This document shows positions 1 through 8,061 of a stretch of DNA of 24,873 nucleotides, piece by piece. The translations under genes were made by a program, and so were the position numbers. The notes under the pieces are model-generated. The model made no database searches. It was not told where the DNA came from and saw only the letters and a program-made list of their open reading frames with translations. This stretch comes from a virus. The stretch lies in the IMG/VR virus record IMGVR_UViG_3300048587_000067, positions 1-24,873 of that record. The stretch is one strand, 5' to 3'. Position 1 is the stretch's first letter; each line of letters opens with the position of its first letter.

Positions 1-376
1 CTGTCCCGCCAGAGGTCGAAACCGAAATAGATTCACCTGCGCCACCCCCACCTGAGCCGCCGTTCAGACCGCTGACTGACGATGCACCTTGGCCGCGTCC
101 TCCTCCACCGCCACCGGTTGAAGTGATGGTAGCAAATACGGAGTCACCGCCATTCGTGCCCGAGACAGCACCAGAGCCACCAGCGCCGCCTCCGCCAACC
201 GTGACCGTGTAACCAGTCCCAGAAATGACATCGAAACCGGTCGCGGTGCGCAGACCACCAGCGCCACCGCCACCGCCGGCAGAAGCGCCGCCACCACCGC
301 CGCCGCCAGCGACGACGAGGTATTCAACCGGATAGGGGCTTTCAAATATCTTCGGCGCCGGGAATGGAAACGTCAT
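1..376 (-). CDS. Glycine-rich tail tip/adhesin protein (partial, C-terminus outside window)
   Basis: The ORF starts at the ATG at 376 and is open for 125 codons to the window edge, so the C-terminus is missing. After a short non-glycine start (MTFPFPAPKIFESPYPVEYL) it becomes glycine-rich, with runs such as VVAGGGGGGGASAGGGGGAG and later Gly/Ser/Thr stretches. This resembles the glycine-rich domain found on phage tail fibres and adhesins, where polyglycine helices form a receptor-binding tip. Its ATG overlaps the TGA of the upstream fibre gene (ATGA), so the two are probably translationally coupled. It is the last gene of the visible tail-fibre cluster and may be the host-specificity tip. The family call is by composition and position; the exact receptor role is inference. 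Confidence 0.75.
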   Translation of the reverse strand, partial: MTFPFPAPKIFESPYPVEYLVVAGGGGGGGASAGGGGGAGGLRTATGFDVISGTGYTVTVGGGGAGGSGAVSGTNGGDSVFATITSTGGGGGGRGQGASSVSGLNGGSGGGGAGESISVSTSGGT

Positions 377-1953
377 TGCAGGCGCGTGATATTGAGGTGT
401 GAGAAGCCGTTGATCTTCGTCAACGTGCAAATGAAGTCGTGGCCGTCAGTTGTGGTGAAAGAGCCGTCTACCTTTGTGAAACCCGAAGTTGTGATCGCGC
501 CGGCCGATGCGTTGTTGGTGTACTGGACGAGGATCGTGCAATCGCTGGATTGGGGCGCGAGCGTGTGCGCCCCGCCATTCACGGCATACTGAAGATTCCC
601 GTTTGCAGGGTCCGGCGTATAAGTGCCGGTCGATTTCGTCCCTGCGCTAAAGGATGTGGCCGTATATCCAACAGTCAGGTTATCGGAGGTATCGGCCTTC
701 AGCGTGTCGGCGTCGAAACCCTGAACCGATGTTCCAATGTCCGAGGACACAAGAACGTCAGCCGCCGCGACTCCGCTATCGGCAATAGATTTTCCGTCCG
801 TATCATCGAAGCTAGCAAGGTTGCCGCTCACAGAAGAGGCAGGCCCGACAACATCGCCAACGCCAGCGCCGTCAGTGCCCTTGTTGCCGACGATGTGGGG
901 GGTGAAATAGAGAGCATCGCCAGCAGTCAGATCAATGTCGCCCGACACATAGGTTACGTCGAGTTGCAGCCACGTTGTATTGTCCGTGACGGTCGTAAGC
1001 TGATAGACCGCAGAACTCCCTGCCTCCTCCCGGATTTCAACATATGCCTTTGGGGTCGAGGTGCTGTCGTCCCACTTGATGATGTAATCGGATTGATCGG
1101 GGTTGCCGTTGTCCGCTGTCTCGGCATTGACGGCAATGGCCGTGACGCTTGCCAAAACCGCATTGTTGAACCGCATTCCACCCGTGGCAGGTGCGGCCAT
1201 GGAAGTGGATGCTTCATACGCCCACTTGAAGCTTGCGTCCGCACCGCGCGGAACACCGAAGTCCAACACAAGATCGGTTGAGGTGCCAGAGTTCGTTACT
1301 GTGGCTGCGGAGCCGGCCGGAAGGGTTGTCGTGTCGCCAACCTCAACAGTCGGCGTGTCGCCCGACATTGTGAAGTTGATAGCGAAGCGGTTCCCGGCTG
1401 TGAACGTCCCATTGGAAACGCCATCCTGAAGGGTCAGCTTCCTATAGCCCGTCCCGTCAACCACGCTTCCAGTGACATTGAATTCCGCCCAGACAGTCGG
1501 ATCGCTCGTTTTCTCGAAACGAAGTCGGCCTTTGATCGTGCTGGTTGAACTATCGAATTGATCGAGGATGCTTGTAATCGTTGCGCCGTCCGCGTCCTCA
1601 TTGTCCATATAGGCAGCGGTCGCACTTGCGACGGTGGCGTTATTGAACCGGAACTCTCCATCTCCCGGGTCCGCGTCCGTTGTTGCGCTGTCAAACGTCT
1701 GCTTGAAGCCCCCAGGTGGCCCATCAGGCAAATTGTCGATCAGGTATTGGACGGAGAGACGGGTGTATACATCCGTGTTTGCGTTCTTGATCCAAAGCTC
1801 GCGATCTTCGGGGTCGGCAATAGTAGTCTCAAGAACAAGCTGATCCCAGTCGGGAGATAACGTCCAAATTCCGTTCTCCTTCTCAACAGAAAGGCCGCCA
1901 GAGGCGGCCAGTGATGCAGGGAGTTTGGTTACGGTTCTAGCTCTAATTTTCAT
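373..1953 (-). CDS. Tail fibre protein with two internal repeats
   Basis: 526 residues, Thr/Ser/Asp/Gly-rich with no membrane segment. Two related blocks of about 110 residues are visible, near 86-195 and 246-355. Each has a GGxxRFNNA / GEFRFNNA-like start, a D-STST-K middle and a T(F/L)TAGNRF/DLTAGDAL-like end. They are joined by a linker with LDFGVPRGAD at 230-239, a motif type common at domain junctions of phage fibre proteins. The C-terminal 120 residues look like a separate beta-rich domain. The start ATG overlaps the preceding stop (ATGA), and the end overlaps the next gene in the same way. It most likely forms part of the tail fibre or spike that contacts the cell surface. The fibre call is from composition, repeats and context; no receptor can be named. 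Confidence 0.75.
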   Translation of the reverse strand: MKIRARTVTKLPASLAASGGLSVEKENGIWTLSPDWDQLVLETTIADPEDRELWIKNANTDVYTRLSVQYLIDNLPDGPPGGFKQTFDSATTDADPGDGEFRFNNATVASATAAYMDNEDADGATITSILDQFDSSTSTIKGRLRFEKTSDPTVWAEFNVTGSVVDGTGYRKLTLQDGVSNGTFTAGNRFAINFTMSGDTPTVEVGDTTTLPAGSAATVTNSGTSTDLVLDFGVPRGADASFKWAYEASTSMAAPATGGMRFNNAVLASVTAIAVNAETADNGNPDQSDYIIKWDDSTSTPKAYVEIREEAGSSAVYQLTTVTDNTTWLQLDVTYVSGDIDLTAGDALYFTPHIVGNKGTDGAGVGDVVGPASSVSGNLASFDDTDGKSIADSGVAAADVLVSSDIGTSVQGFDADTLKADTSDNLTVGYTATSFSAGTKSTGTYTPDPANGNLQYAVNGGAHTLAPQSSDCTILVQYTNNASAGAITTSGFTKVDGSFTTTDGHDFICTLTKINGFSHLNITRLQ

Positions 1954-2309
1954 CTAGAAACAATCCCGTCGAGGACCGGAAGCGTGCCGATCATGAATTG
2001 AACGGTCTCGCCGTCCTTTGTCAGCGTTCCGCCAACGTCATGGGTTCCGGCGCAGAGAGTTTTCATCTGCGTGGAGCTGAAGATGCATTCAAAGATGCCA
2101 AACTCTGGCTGGGTGATCTCGCTTGCGCTGAGGCGCGCGGAGAGAGATGATGTTCTGGTAAAAGACGAAACAGGGCGCGGCGTGATCTCAATCACAACCT
2201 CGGTTACGTCAGACACATCGATAAGTTCTTCCGCCTCTTCATCGTACAACTCAATTTGAAGTGTGAATGTCTCGCGGTTGGAAACCGGAGTGATGCCGCC
2301 GGAGATCAT
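1950..2309 (-). CDS. Small tail/baseplate-type beta-domain protein
   Basis: 119 residues from the ATG at 2309, which overlaps the TGA of the upstream fibre gene (ATGA); longer in-frame starts would lie deep inside that gene. The protein begins MISGGITPVSNRETFTLQI and alternates short beta strands (TLQIELYD, EVVIEIT, FECIFSS, QFMIGTLPVLDG). This recalls the N-terminal Ig-like domain of phage baseplate/upper fibre proteins, in which a bounded input is followed by 'T.DGETVQF.IG'. It sits between two fibre genes and is coupled to both, so a structural connector in the fibre complex is the best guess. The fold assignment is tentative. Confidence 0.6.
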   Translation of the reverse strand: MISGGITPVSNRETFTLQIELYDEEAEELIDVSDVTEVVIEITPRPVSSFTRTSSLSARLSASEITQPEFGIFECIFSSTQMKTLCAGTHDVGGTLTKDGETVQFMIGTLPVLDGIVSR

Positions 2310-3274
2310 AGTCGTTGATACCAAGTGCCGAGCATGAACGGAGGCATTTTGTCGAACGCCTCGCCGCTGCCGGCGCTGTTGGTGGCGGTGATGCCGGTGG
2401 TTGCTGATCCGGTATCGGTATTGCCCACCACGATGCCAGCACGCCACAGAAACACCACGCCGCCAGCCCCATCGGCTTGCGCGTTGACTTGTTCCGCTTG
2501 CGTGCCCTTATGGGTGTGCCCCGGATCGGTGATGCTGTGGGTGTGGCTCGGGATTTGTGCAGTTGTTAGTGTGAGACGGTCCGCCCCTCCCTTTGAAAGC
2601 GCAGTTGAGCCGTCCCCGGTTGTGATCACATTCGAGGTGATGATATTCTGCGCGCCATTCCCCATGCTGTCCAAGCCAGCGGCAACGCGGCCGGCGGCGT
2701 TGTACAGCGTCATGGTCTTTGCAGCCGCCCAATCGGCCGCAGCAGTAGCGCCGCGTCCACCCGTCACGGCGAAGTAGTCGTTGGAGTAGGTATTCCAGTT
2801 GTGCAGGTATAGAGACTCGCAATCAGCGTTCGCGCGTTCAGTCGCGCCGGATAGCGCAGAGCCAATCGTTCGACCATTCAGACGCACAAAGCCGGATCGA
2901 GAGCCAGTAACCGGCTGCCAGTTGAAGTCACCCGTCTTAATAAGCGCGTTCGCATCAACCGGGACTTCCGAGCCACCTCCGCCACCGGACGGGCCAATGA
3001 TCGGAAGCGTTACAAGGTCATCAAGGATGACGCCGCCCGAGGTTGTGATCCTCAGGCGATAGAACTCGTCATCCTCATCAAGAAAGATCGCAGGGAACAC
3101 ACCGAAGGCATTCGCAACAACTGGCTGAGGATGTGGCGTGCCGAGTCCGTAGTCCTGATAGGTGACCAGGGCCGTCAGGGTCGAGGCCTCATAGAAATAG
3201 GCCTTGGCCCCCGGATATGGTCTTCCATCGATCCCGCAGCGTTGCTGCAGGCTGATAGGTGCGTAACCCGCCAT
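2306..3274 (-). CDS. Tail fibre protein with tail-collar-like C-terminal domain
   Basis: 322 residues from the ATG at 3274, chosen because AGGA lies about 10 bases upstream and because a terminator hairpin covers the region of the longer start at 3370. The N-terminus (MAGYAPISLQQRCGIDGRPY) reads like a domain that anchors fibres to the tail. A Gly run (SGGGGG, about residue 128-132) then leads to a collar-like domain with FVRLNGRTIG, a Gly-rich middle, IPSHTHSITDPGHTHKG with paired HTH motifs (often metal-binding in fibre tips) and MPPFMLGTWYQRL at the end. This matches the usual plan of tail-collar/fibre proteins ending in '...MPP...'. It is the first gene of a four-gene ATGA-coupled tail-fibre operon. 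Confidence 0.75.
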   Translation of the reverse strand: MAGYAPISLQQRCGIDGRPYPGAKAYFYEASTLTALVTYQDYGLGTPHPQPVVANAFGVFPAIFLDEDDEFYRLRITTSGGVILDDLVTLPIIGPSGGGGGSEVPVDANALIKTGDFNWQPVTGSRSGFVRLNGRTIGSALSGATERANADCESLYLHNWNTYSNDYFAVTGGRGATAAADWAAAKTMTLYNAAGRVAAGLDSMGNGAQNIITSNVITTGDGSTALSKGGADRLTLTTAQIPSHTHSITDPGHTHKGTQAEQVNAQADGAGGVVFLWRAGIVVGNTDTGSATTGITATNSAGSGEAFDKMPPFMLGTWYQRL

Positions 3275-3293
3275 GTATTTGTCCTGAAAGCAG

Positions 3294-3318
3294 AAAAGCC
3301 GCCCTTGAGGGGACGGCT
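3294..3318 (-). terminator. Intrinsic terminator after the ejection-protein genes
   Basis: On the minus strand the sequence reads AGCCGTCCC, a short loop CTCAA, then GGGCGGCT and TTTT. The stem has 8 pairs including one G-U. It lies about 96 bases downstream of the large ejection protein stop and about 20 bases upstream of the first tail-fibre start. It would end or reduce transcription of the head/ejection operon before the fibre genes. Confidence 0.7.
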
Positions 3319-3413
3319 CTGGATGAGGTATGAAGGACGGGATGAATCTCCCCGCCCGAATTGCATTCACGCTCGGCCTTGCGGCCGTGTGGCTATTGGT
3401 TGATTACCCTTGG

Positions 3414-5426
3414 TCAGCGCTGCTGGTTATCTTCAGCGCGAGCGCCGCTCAGGGATTGAAGCGCTGGAACGCCCCCAGCCTGCTCCCCGCCAACGCTGGC
3501 GAGCCGCTTATCGAGAGACCGAAGGGAATTGAAGAGTTGTTTGTTGTTCGTGACAACCCTGACACCCTTGAGAATTACGTCTGGGTCACGCGAGACCAGC
3601 ATCTCCGCAACTCTCTTGGCGAGGCGTTCATTCACGGTGTTTCGACCCCTCGCCGCCCCGTAAACAAGCGCAGCGGTCATCACCGCTTGGGGGTCGGGAT
3701 TAAACGGATTGAAGCCTGACGATACGGTATAGGCACCGCCAGCGAGACCAAGTTCCTGAAGTTGCCGCGCCGTGGTCGAATTGCCCTGAACGGCGGTGCG
3801 CGCAAGGTCCATAACACCCTCTACACGTAGCTTCGCCTCTAGCTCCCTTGCCTTGTGCGGACCCATAGCAAGGTCAAGCTTCTGTCGCGCGGCGGGGCTA
3901 TCAGCAATCTGATTGAGAATGGATCGACGATCACCAGCGCGGTCAAGCGTCTCCATAAATCGAGACACAAATCCATCCTGGAAAAGCTTTTGCTCCGCTG
4001 ACGACATTTTGGCGAGAGCGGCGCGCGTCTCAGGAATTGCAAAGTTCGCCGTAACAAAGTTCTGCCCTGCCTCAAGCGCATTCTCCGCCTGAAAGAATTT
4101 TGCAGCGCCTGAACGAGCCGTATTGTAGCTCGGAACTAGCTCATCCAGTTTTTCACGTAGCGATTGTGAGAATGCGCGAGCCGTTGGCGTATCGATTTTA
4201 TCAAGCCCGCGCTTCACGTAATCCCAAAGCTGAAGACTAGGCAGAATTGTATTCCCCGCCTCCGTCTTCTTCAGAATCGTTCGACCATCAACAACGTCGA
4301 ATGCTCCCTTCGGGGGAGCCATTCCGTCTTTCACAGCCCAATTACGAAGCTGTGGTAGCGCTACGCGGATCGCCGCCTGCACCTCCGGTGCCTGCGCGAG
4401 TTGCCTCAGGTCGTCATCCCAAAGGACAACCTTGTTTCCATCCTTGTAGGCCGCTAGATAAGCGGGCCGATTAACAACCTTGCGAGTTGCCTCAAGAGCC
4501 TGCTGCTGAGCGAACGCATCTGGGTAATTGAAGGACGAGCGCAGAAAATCGTTTATGCGGGCCGCCTGCCCCTCAAAGCGCTCGTCAATTGCGCGGGTAA
4601 GTGCCCCGCGACCCTCTGGGGAGGTATTGGCCGATGATCTAGCCAGCGCGCGAGTGGTTTCGCCGCCGATGTCCATTATCCGAGCCGGGCCGCCAGCCGC
4701 AGAGCTTTGCGCAAATTCAGTTGGCGTAAGTCGATTCACTGCAGCCGGATCGGATTCAACATCGCGTTGCAGGGCCATAACGACACGGCGCGCGGCCTCG
4801 TCGTCGGTTTGCCTAACACCACGAACAGCATCAGTGATCGGCCGCGCAATAGCTCGTGTGCCGCGAACAACACTCTCGACAACCGCAGGGGCCGCCGCGC
4901 CAACAGTCGCGCCTAAGCCCGCGCCAACAATTCCCCGAGAAGCACTATCTACAAACCCCTGGCCCTCACCGGCACCATAGGCCGCGCCAGTGCCGGCGCC
5001 AACCGCTGCGCCTCGTGCAACGCGAGCGGGAGCGGTAGCGGCATTGAGGGCCGCGCCCAAGGGGAGCGCTACTGCGCCGACAACATTCCCGCCCAAGGTC
5101 GAGTAAGGACGCTGTTCTTGGTATGCTTCGTCAACCTTCCTCTCTCGACCGGCGGCCGTATTGTATTTTTCAACTGCCTCTGGATTGCCGGACCAATATT
5201 TTGCAGCCCCCGCGACAAGGGATGAAAGACTGGCGGGGTCTTTCGGATCAAGCCCGCCGGCCTCCATCAATCCGCGAAGCTCATCGTAGAAGTTGAATGT
5301 AGCGCCTTGCGCGGCACCCCGCGCCGCAGCCTCACCCATGCCAACTGAGGGCTGTTGTGGCTTCTGCTGAAAATCAGACCAAGGCCCAGCCGTCGCTGAC
5401 TGGAACGCAGTCCATGGTCCATCCAT
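3414..5426 (-). CDS. Large internal virion / DNA ejection protein
   Basis: 670 residues. The N-terminus has two tryptophan repeats (GPWTAF, GPWSDF) followed by GMGEAAARGAAQGATFNFYDEL. Two Gly/Ala-rich hydrophobic stretches lie near residues 108-155 and 165-188, the kind of membrane-active segment found in podovirus proteins that are ejected with the DNA and form the trans-envelope channel. The rest is long, charged and mostly helical. The start overlaps the upstream stop by one base (TAATG). It is the third gene in a run of three that occupy the place of the injection genes in P22-like phages. There is no lysozyme or transglycosylase motif that I can see. The function is inferred from composition and position. 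Confidence 0.65.
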   Translation of the reverse strand: MDGPWTAFQSATAGPWSDFQQKPQQPSVGMGEAAARGAAQGATFNFYDELRGLMEAGGLDPKDPASLSSLVAGAAKYWSGNPEAVEKYNTAAGRERKVDEAYQEQRPYSTLGGNVVGAVALPLGAALNAATAPARVARGAAVGAGTGAAYGAGEGQGFVDSASRGIVGAGLGATVGAAAPAVVESVVRGTRAIARPITDAVRGVRQTDDEAARRVVMALQRDVESDPAAVNRLTPTEFAQSSAAGGPARIMDIGGETTRALARSSANTSPEGRGALTRAIDERFEGQAARINDFLRSSFNYPDAFAQQQALEATRKVVNRPAYLAAYKDGNKVVLWDDDLRQLAQAPEVQAAIRVALPQLRNWAVKDGMAPPKGAFDVVDGRTILKKTEAGNTILPSLQLWDYVKRGLDKIDTPTARAFSQSLREKLDELVPSYNTARSGAAKFFQAENALEAGQNFVTANFAIPETRAALAKMSSAEQKLFQDGFVSRFMETLDRAGDRRSILNQIADSPAARQKLDLAMGPHKARELEAKLRVEGVMDLARTAVQGNSTTARQLQELGLAGGAYTVSSGFNPFNPDPQAVMTAALVYGAARGRNTVNERLAKRVAEMLVSRDPDVILKGVRVVTNNKQLFNSLRSLDKRLASVGGEQAGGVPALQSLSGARAEDNQQR

Positions 5427-6463
5427 TATTGCTTAATCCAATTTGCCTGATCAGCCGGGTCGCCGCCGTTAAAGCGGTAGCCCTGCCTGACTTCACCAAC
5501 CTGCGGCGCACCGGAAGGGTTCTGCGCTTGCGGCTGACCGCGCGGGACGATGTTGCCCTGTGCGTCAAAACTTGATTCCGGCCGATAACCGCGCCCCGCC
5601 CCCGCGCCGATGCCCTTGATAGCCTCCATACGGTTAGCGCGCTTTTGCTCAATCACATCTTGTGTATCGCCCGGCATTGGAAAGTATTGCTTGTTGGCGT
5701 TGTCAAACTCGGAATCAGAAATGACCGCGCCAGATTCACGACGAAGAGTAGCGTTGATGAAGTCGCGCTGCGCTTGGTCAAACTTCTGGAATTCAGGCCC
5801 GCGCATATTGTAGCCGGTCTTGTCCGACATTAGGCCTTTATGACGCTCCCACCAGCTAGTACCGGCCGCCTCAACGCCACGAAGAACCTTCTCTGACTTC
5901 AGCATCCGGTTTGTATAGAGAGCCGCCTTGGACTCTTCATCCTTCATGGGGCCGCCAGTGATGAAGGGATTGTTAGCCGCCCCGGTTGCCCCAGGCACAG
6001 GGGGCTGACTAATTGCCCCTGTCTTCCTATCAATGAGCATGGGCACCTTTTGACCGCTGGCATTTTCAACAATCTGAATATCTGGCCGATTGCCCTGCTC
6101 TTTCTGAAACTCGAATTGCTGGCGCTGAAGGTCGCGCATTGCGGCTGTATTGGCCGCAGACACACCTAGCTGCCTCTCCTGCAGCCCGTAAGATCGGTCA
6201 GCGTTCTGCTGCGCACGCTGCGCTTCAGTTTGACGGAATCCAAAGTCTCGCTCGTTGTTTCCGAGCTGCGCCAAGCTCATTCCTTCTTGAGCAAGTCCAG
6301 CAGCGAAAAGACGACGAGCCGCGTCCGAATAGTTGATGGGTCCGCCCTGCCCTAGCTCTGCTAAAGCGGCCTCACGCGTTGCGTGTTTGCGAGCGTCGCG
6401 ATAGGTTGCCGGCAAATCCCCGAGTGACGAAAAATCCAGACGAGGAACGGTTAGCTCCGCCAT
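5426..6463 (-). CDS. Internal virion / injection protein
   Basis: 345 residues from the ATG at 6463, directly after the upstream TAA with no spacer. The N-terminal half is a long charged helical region with many Gln, Ala and Arg (QTEAQRAQQNADRSYGLQER, then LQRQQFEFQKEQ), probably coiled coil. The C-terminal half holds QRDFINATLRRESGAVISDSE followed by FDNANKQYFPMPGD. That block recurs in phage internal/ejection proteins of alphaproteobacterial podophages as I remember them. The tail is Gly/Pro/Gln-rich. The gene is between two other predicted ejection proteins and is coupled to both. The exact role (pilot, channel or scaffold inside the head) cannot be told. Confidence 0.6.
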   Translation of the reverse strand: MAELTVPRLDFSSLGDLPATYRDARKHATREAALAELGQGGPINYSDAARRLFAAGLAQEGMSLAQLGNNERDFGFRQTEAQRAQQNADRSYGLQERQLGVSAANTAAMRDLQRQQFEFQKEQGNRPDIQIVENASGQKVPMLIDRKTGAISQPPVPGATGAANNPFITGGPMKDEESKAALYTNRMLKSEKVLRGVEAAGTSWWERHKGLMSDKTGYNMRGPEFQKFDQAQRDFINATLRRESGAVISDSEFDNANKQYFPMPGDTQDVIEQKRANRMEAIKGIGAGAGRGYRPESSFDAQGNIVPRGQPQAQNPSGAPQVGEVRQGYRFNGGDPADQANWIKQ

Positions 6464-7138
6464 TTATGCAGCCCTTCCCGCAGCGCCGCCAAGGAAGCCC
6501 GTACCAAGCTTCGCGAGATTAAGACCGAGATTCCAGATATTGCCCGAGCCCTGCATTTCAGCGTTTGCCGATTGAGTAGTCTGATTGTTCTGTCCGGTAG
6601 CCACGCCACTAGCGAGGCCGACGCGCTGAGCGGCATCATTCTGGAATACCCCTGCCCGCCCGGTCTCTACGCCTGCAATGCCACTCGCCGCCCCCATTTC
6701 AGGATTGATCAACCCTGCAAGGCGGCTCTGCCAGTTTCCATACTCCTGATTGGCGAGACCCGTAACGGTATTGAGTGTGTCAATCGTGTTATTGCCAGAG
6801 GCCAACATACCGCGTGAATTTGCGCGCCTATCAAGGGCATCCAGAGACTGATTAACCGCGAAATCATAGCCGGGACCTGTCTGGAATGAATCCACCGCGC
6901 GCTGATTGCCTTCGGAACCATTCACACCAAGGCTATCAAGATATAGGTCTGTCCCCGCGCCATACTTTGCAGCCAGTGGGTCGAACGCACCACGCGCAGC
7001 GTCCAGAGATGCCAATGCGCCAGTCTTACCGGCATTCAGATAGCCCATGCCCTCGGTCTTGAGTGCATCGAGACGGCCGATGTTTTGAGCGGCGGCGTTC
7101 TTTGCCGGCTTGCCAGTGAATACGTCGAATATCGAAAT
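6464..7138 (-). CDS. Injection/internal virion protein with probable ATT start codon
   Basis: The first ATG in frame is at 7048, but the frame is open 30 codons further and reads ISIFDVFTGKPAKNAAAQNI, a natural phage-protein N-terminus. The only workable start there is ATT at 7138-7136. It is preceded by a perfect AGGAGG (7149-7144) with a 5-base spacer, and an in-frame TAG overlaps that site, so translation cannot begin earlier. With ATT the protein has 224 residues. It is Gly/Ala/Asn-rich with helical stretches (SLDALDRRANSRGML) and a Gly-rich end (LGTGFLGGAAGRAA), fitting the first of three ejection-type proteins. The stop is immediately followed by the ATG of the next gene. The start call is from sequence; the function is from context. 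Confidence 0.65.
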   Translation of the reverse strand: MSIFDVFTGKPAKNAAAQNIGRLDALKTEGMGYLNAGKTGALASLDAARGAFDPLAAKYGAGTDLYLDSLGVNGSEGNQRAVDSFQTGPGYDFAVNQSLDALDRRANSRGMLASGNNTIDTLNTVTGLANQEYGNWQSRLAGLINPEMGAASGIAGVETGRAGVFQNDAAQRVGLASGVATGQNNQTTQSANAEMQGSGNIWNLGLNLAKLGTGFLGGAAGRAA

Positions 7139-7150
7139 AGCAGCCTCCTA

Positions 7151-7417
7151 TCAGGCTATGCGAGCAAACTCGCCATACGCATTCATTGCGGCGGCTTGTC
7201 TCGATTGAACTGCATCATCAAAGTTTTTGAAGCGGCCAATACGTCTGGACTTGCCAGAGATGCGAATGGTCGCGGCCCATGATTTATGGTGACCGTCCCA
7301 GCTCACGCCCTTGACGCCGCTTGTGTTGTCTCGCCGCAATTTTGAATTGGCAATATTTTGGCCGTTAGTTGCCAGTCTCAGGTTTGCCGAGGCTAACTTC
7401 TGGCAGCGCGCGAACAT
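7151..7417 (-). pseudogene. AP2-domain remnant of an HNH homing-type endonuclease
   Basis: 88 residues. The N-terminal part has NLRLATNGQNIANSK (12-26), the usual link after an HNH core, then DNTSGVKGVSW (30-40) and an AP2-like DNA-binding domain through SRRIGRFKNFDDAVQS (57-72). The catalytic HNH part (the His/Asn motif normally just before NLRLAT) is absent, because the frame upstream runs within about 35 bases into the end of the preceding structural gene. This looks like the C-terminal half of a phage HNH-AP2 free-standing endonuclease that lost its nuclease domain. It could still bind DNA. No good ribosome site precedes the ATG at 7417. The TGA stop directly abuts the AGGAGG of the next gene. 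Confidence 0.7.
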
Positions 7418-7452
7418 CAGACCGCATTCAAGATTCCCATATCGTTTAGTCC

Positions 7453-8061
7453 TTAAGGGCCGAATGAGGCCGCCAACAAAACCGGAAACGGAGTTGCTCC
7501 GCCGACCGCGCTAATCCCGTGCCCAACGGCACCGGTCGTGAATTCGCGATGGGCGAATGACATACTTCCTACCGAGCCGTTGATGATAGTGTTATCGATG
7601 TCCACGCCCGACCATACGGTGCCAGCCCCACTGTAAAATCGCGTGGACAGAACGACACCATTGTCTGGGACATTAAGGTTCACAACTGATGCTGCTGACT
7701 GCGCTGTGTCATGCGCAGCGGCGGCCTCATAAACCGCGTAGATGACTAGATGATACGAGCTAGATGTTCCGGCAATTGCTATTGTGCCAGTTGACCCGTT
7801 CGGCACGCTAGCAAAGCAGGCAAACCCAACGTTCAGAACATTGCCTTGAGAGGCAAGAAAGCTACCGGAGACGCCCCCAATCGTTGCGCCGGTAATCGTT
7901 CCGCCGTCTGTAGCATTCCCAATGAATGCAACGATCTTTCTGTTAAGATCGGCATTGCCGAACGGAACGTTCGTGTTATTTGTGCTACCGGTAGCGGTTG
8001 AGTAGACAAGCTCAGCCGAAACAGACGATCTTGTCAGAACCGGAACAATATTGAAGGTCAT
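7453..8061 (-). CDS. Phage virion-associated protein, beta-rich, function unknown
   Basis: 202 residues, rich in Thr, Ser, Gly, Ala and Val, with alternating hydrophobic strands (KIVAFIGNATDGGTITGATI, TIAIAGTSSSYHLVIYAVYE). It has no signal peptide or transmembrane segment. The composition resembles jelly-roll or Ig-like virion proteins such as decoration or tail proteins. The ATG overlaps the upstream TGA (ATGA). It lies between the gp10-like neck genes and the ejection genes, so a tail-needle, plug or head-surface role is possible. I do not recognise the family. Confidence 0.55.
   Translation of the reverse strand: MTFNIVPVLTRSSVSAELVYSTATGSTNNTNVPFGNADLNRKIVAFIGNATDGGTITGATIGGVSGSFLASQGNVLNVGFACFASVPNGSTGTIAIAGTSSSYHLVIYAVYEAAAAHDTAQSAASVVNLNVPDNGVVLSTRFYSGAGTVWSGVDIDNTIINGSVGSMSFAHREFTTGAVGHGISAVGGATPFPVLLAASFGP

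Noticed and set aside
64-345. 93-codon minus-strand frame at the left end
   Set aside because: It is an out-of-frame shadow of the glycine-rich gene that starts at 376 and runs open to the window edge.
439-1281. 280-codon plus-strand frame inside the tail fibre gene
   Set aside because: It is rich in Arg, Cys and His with no domain pattern and is fully antisense to a convincing fibre gene with ATGA-coupled ends.
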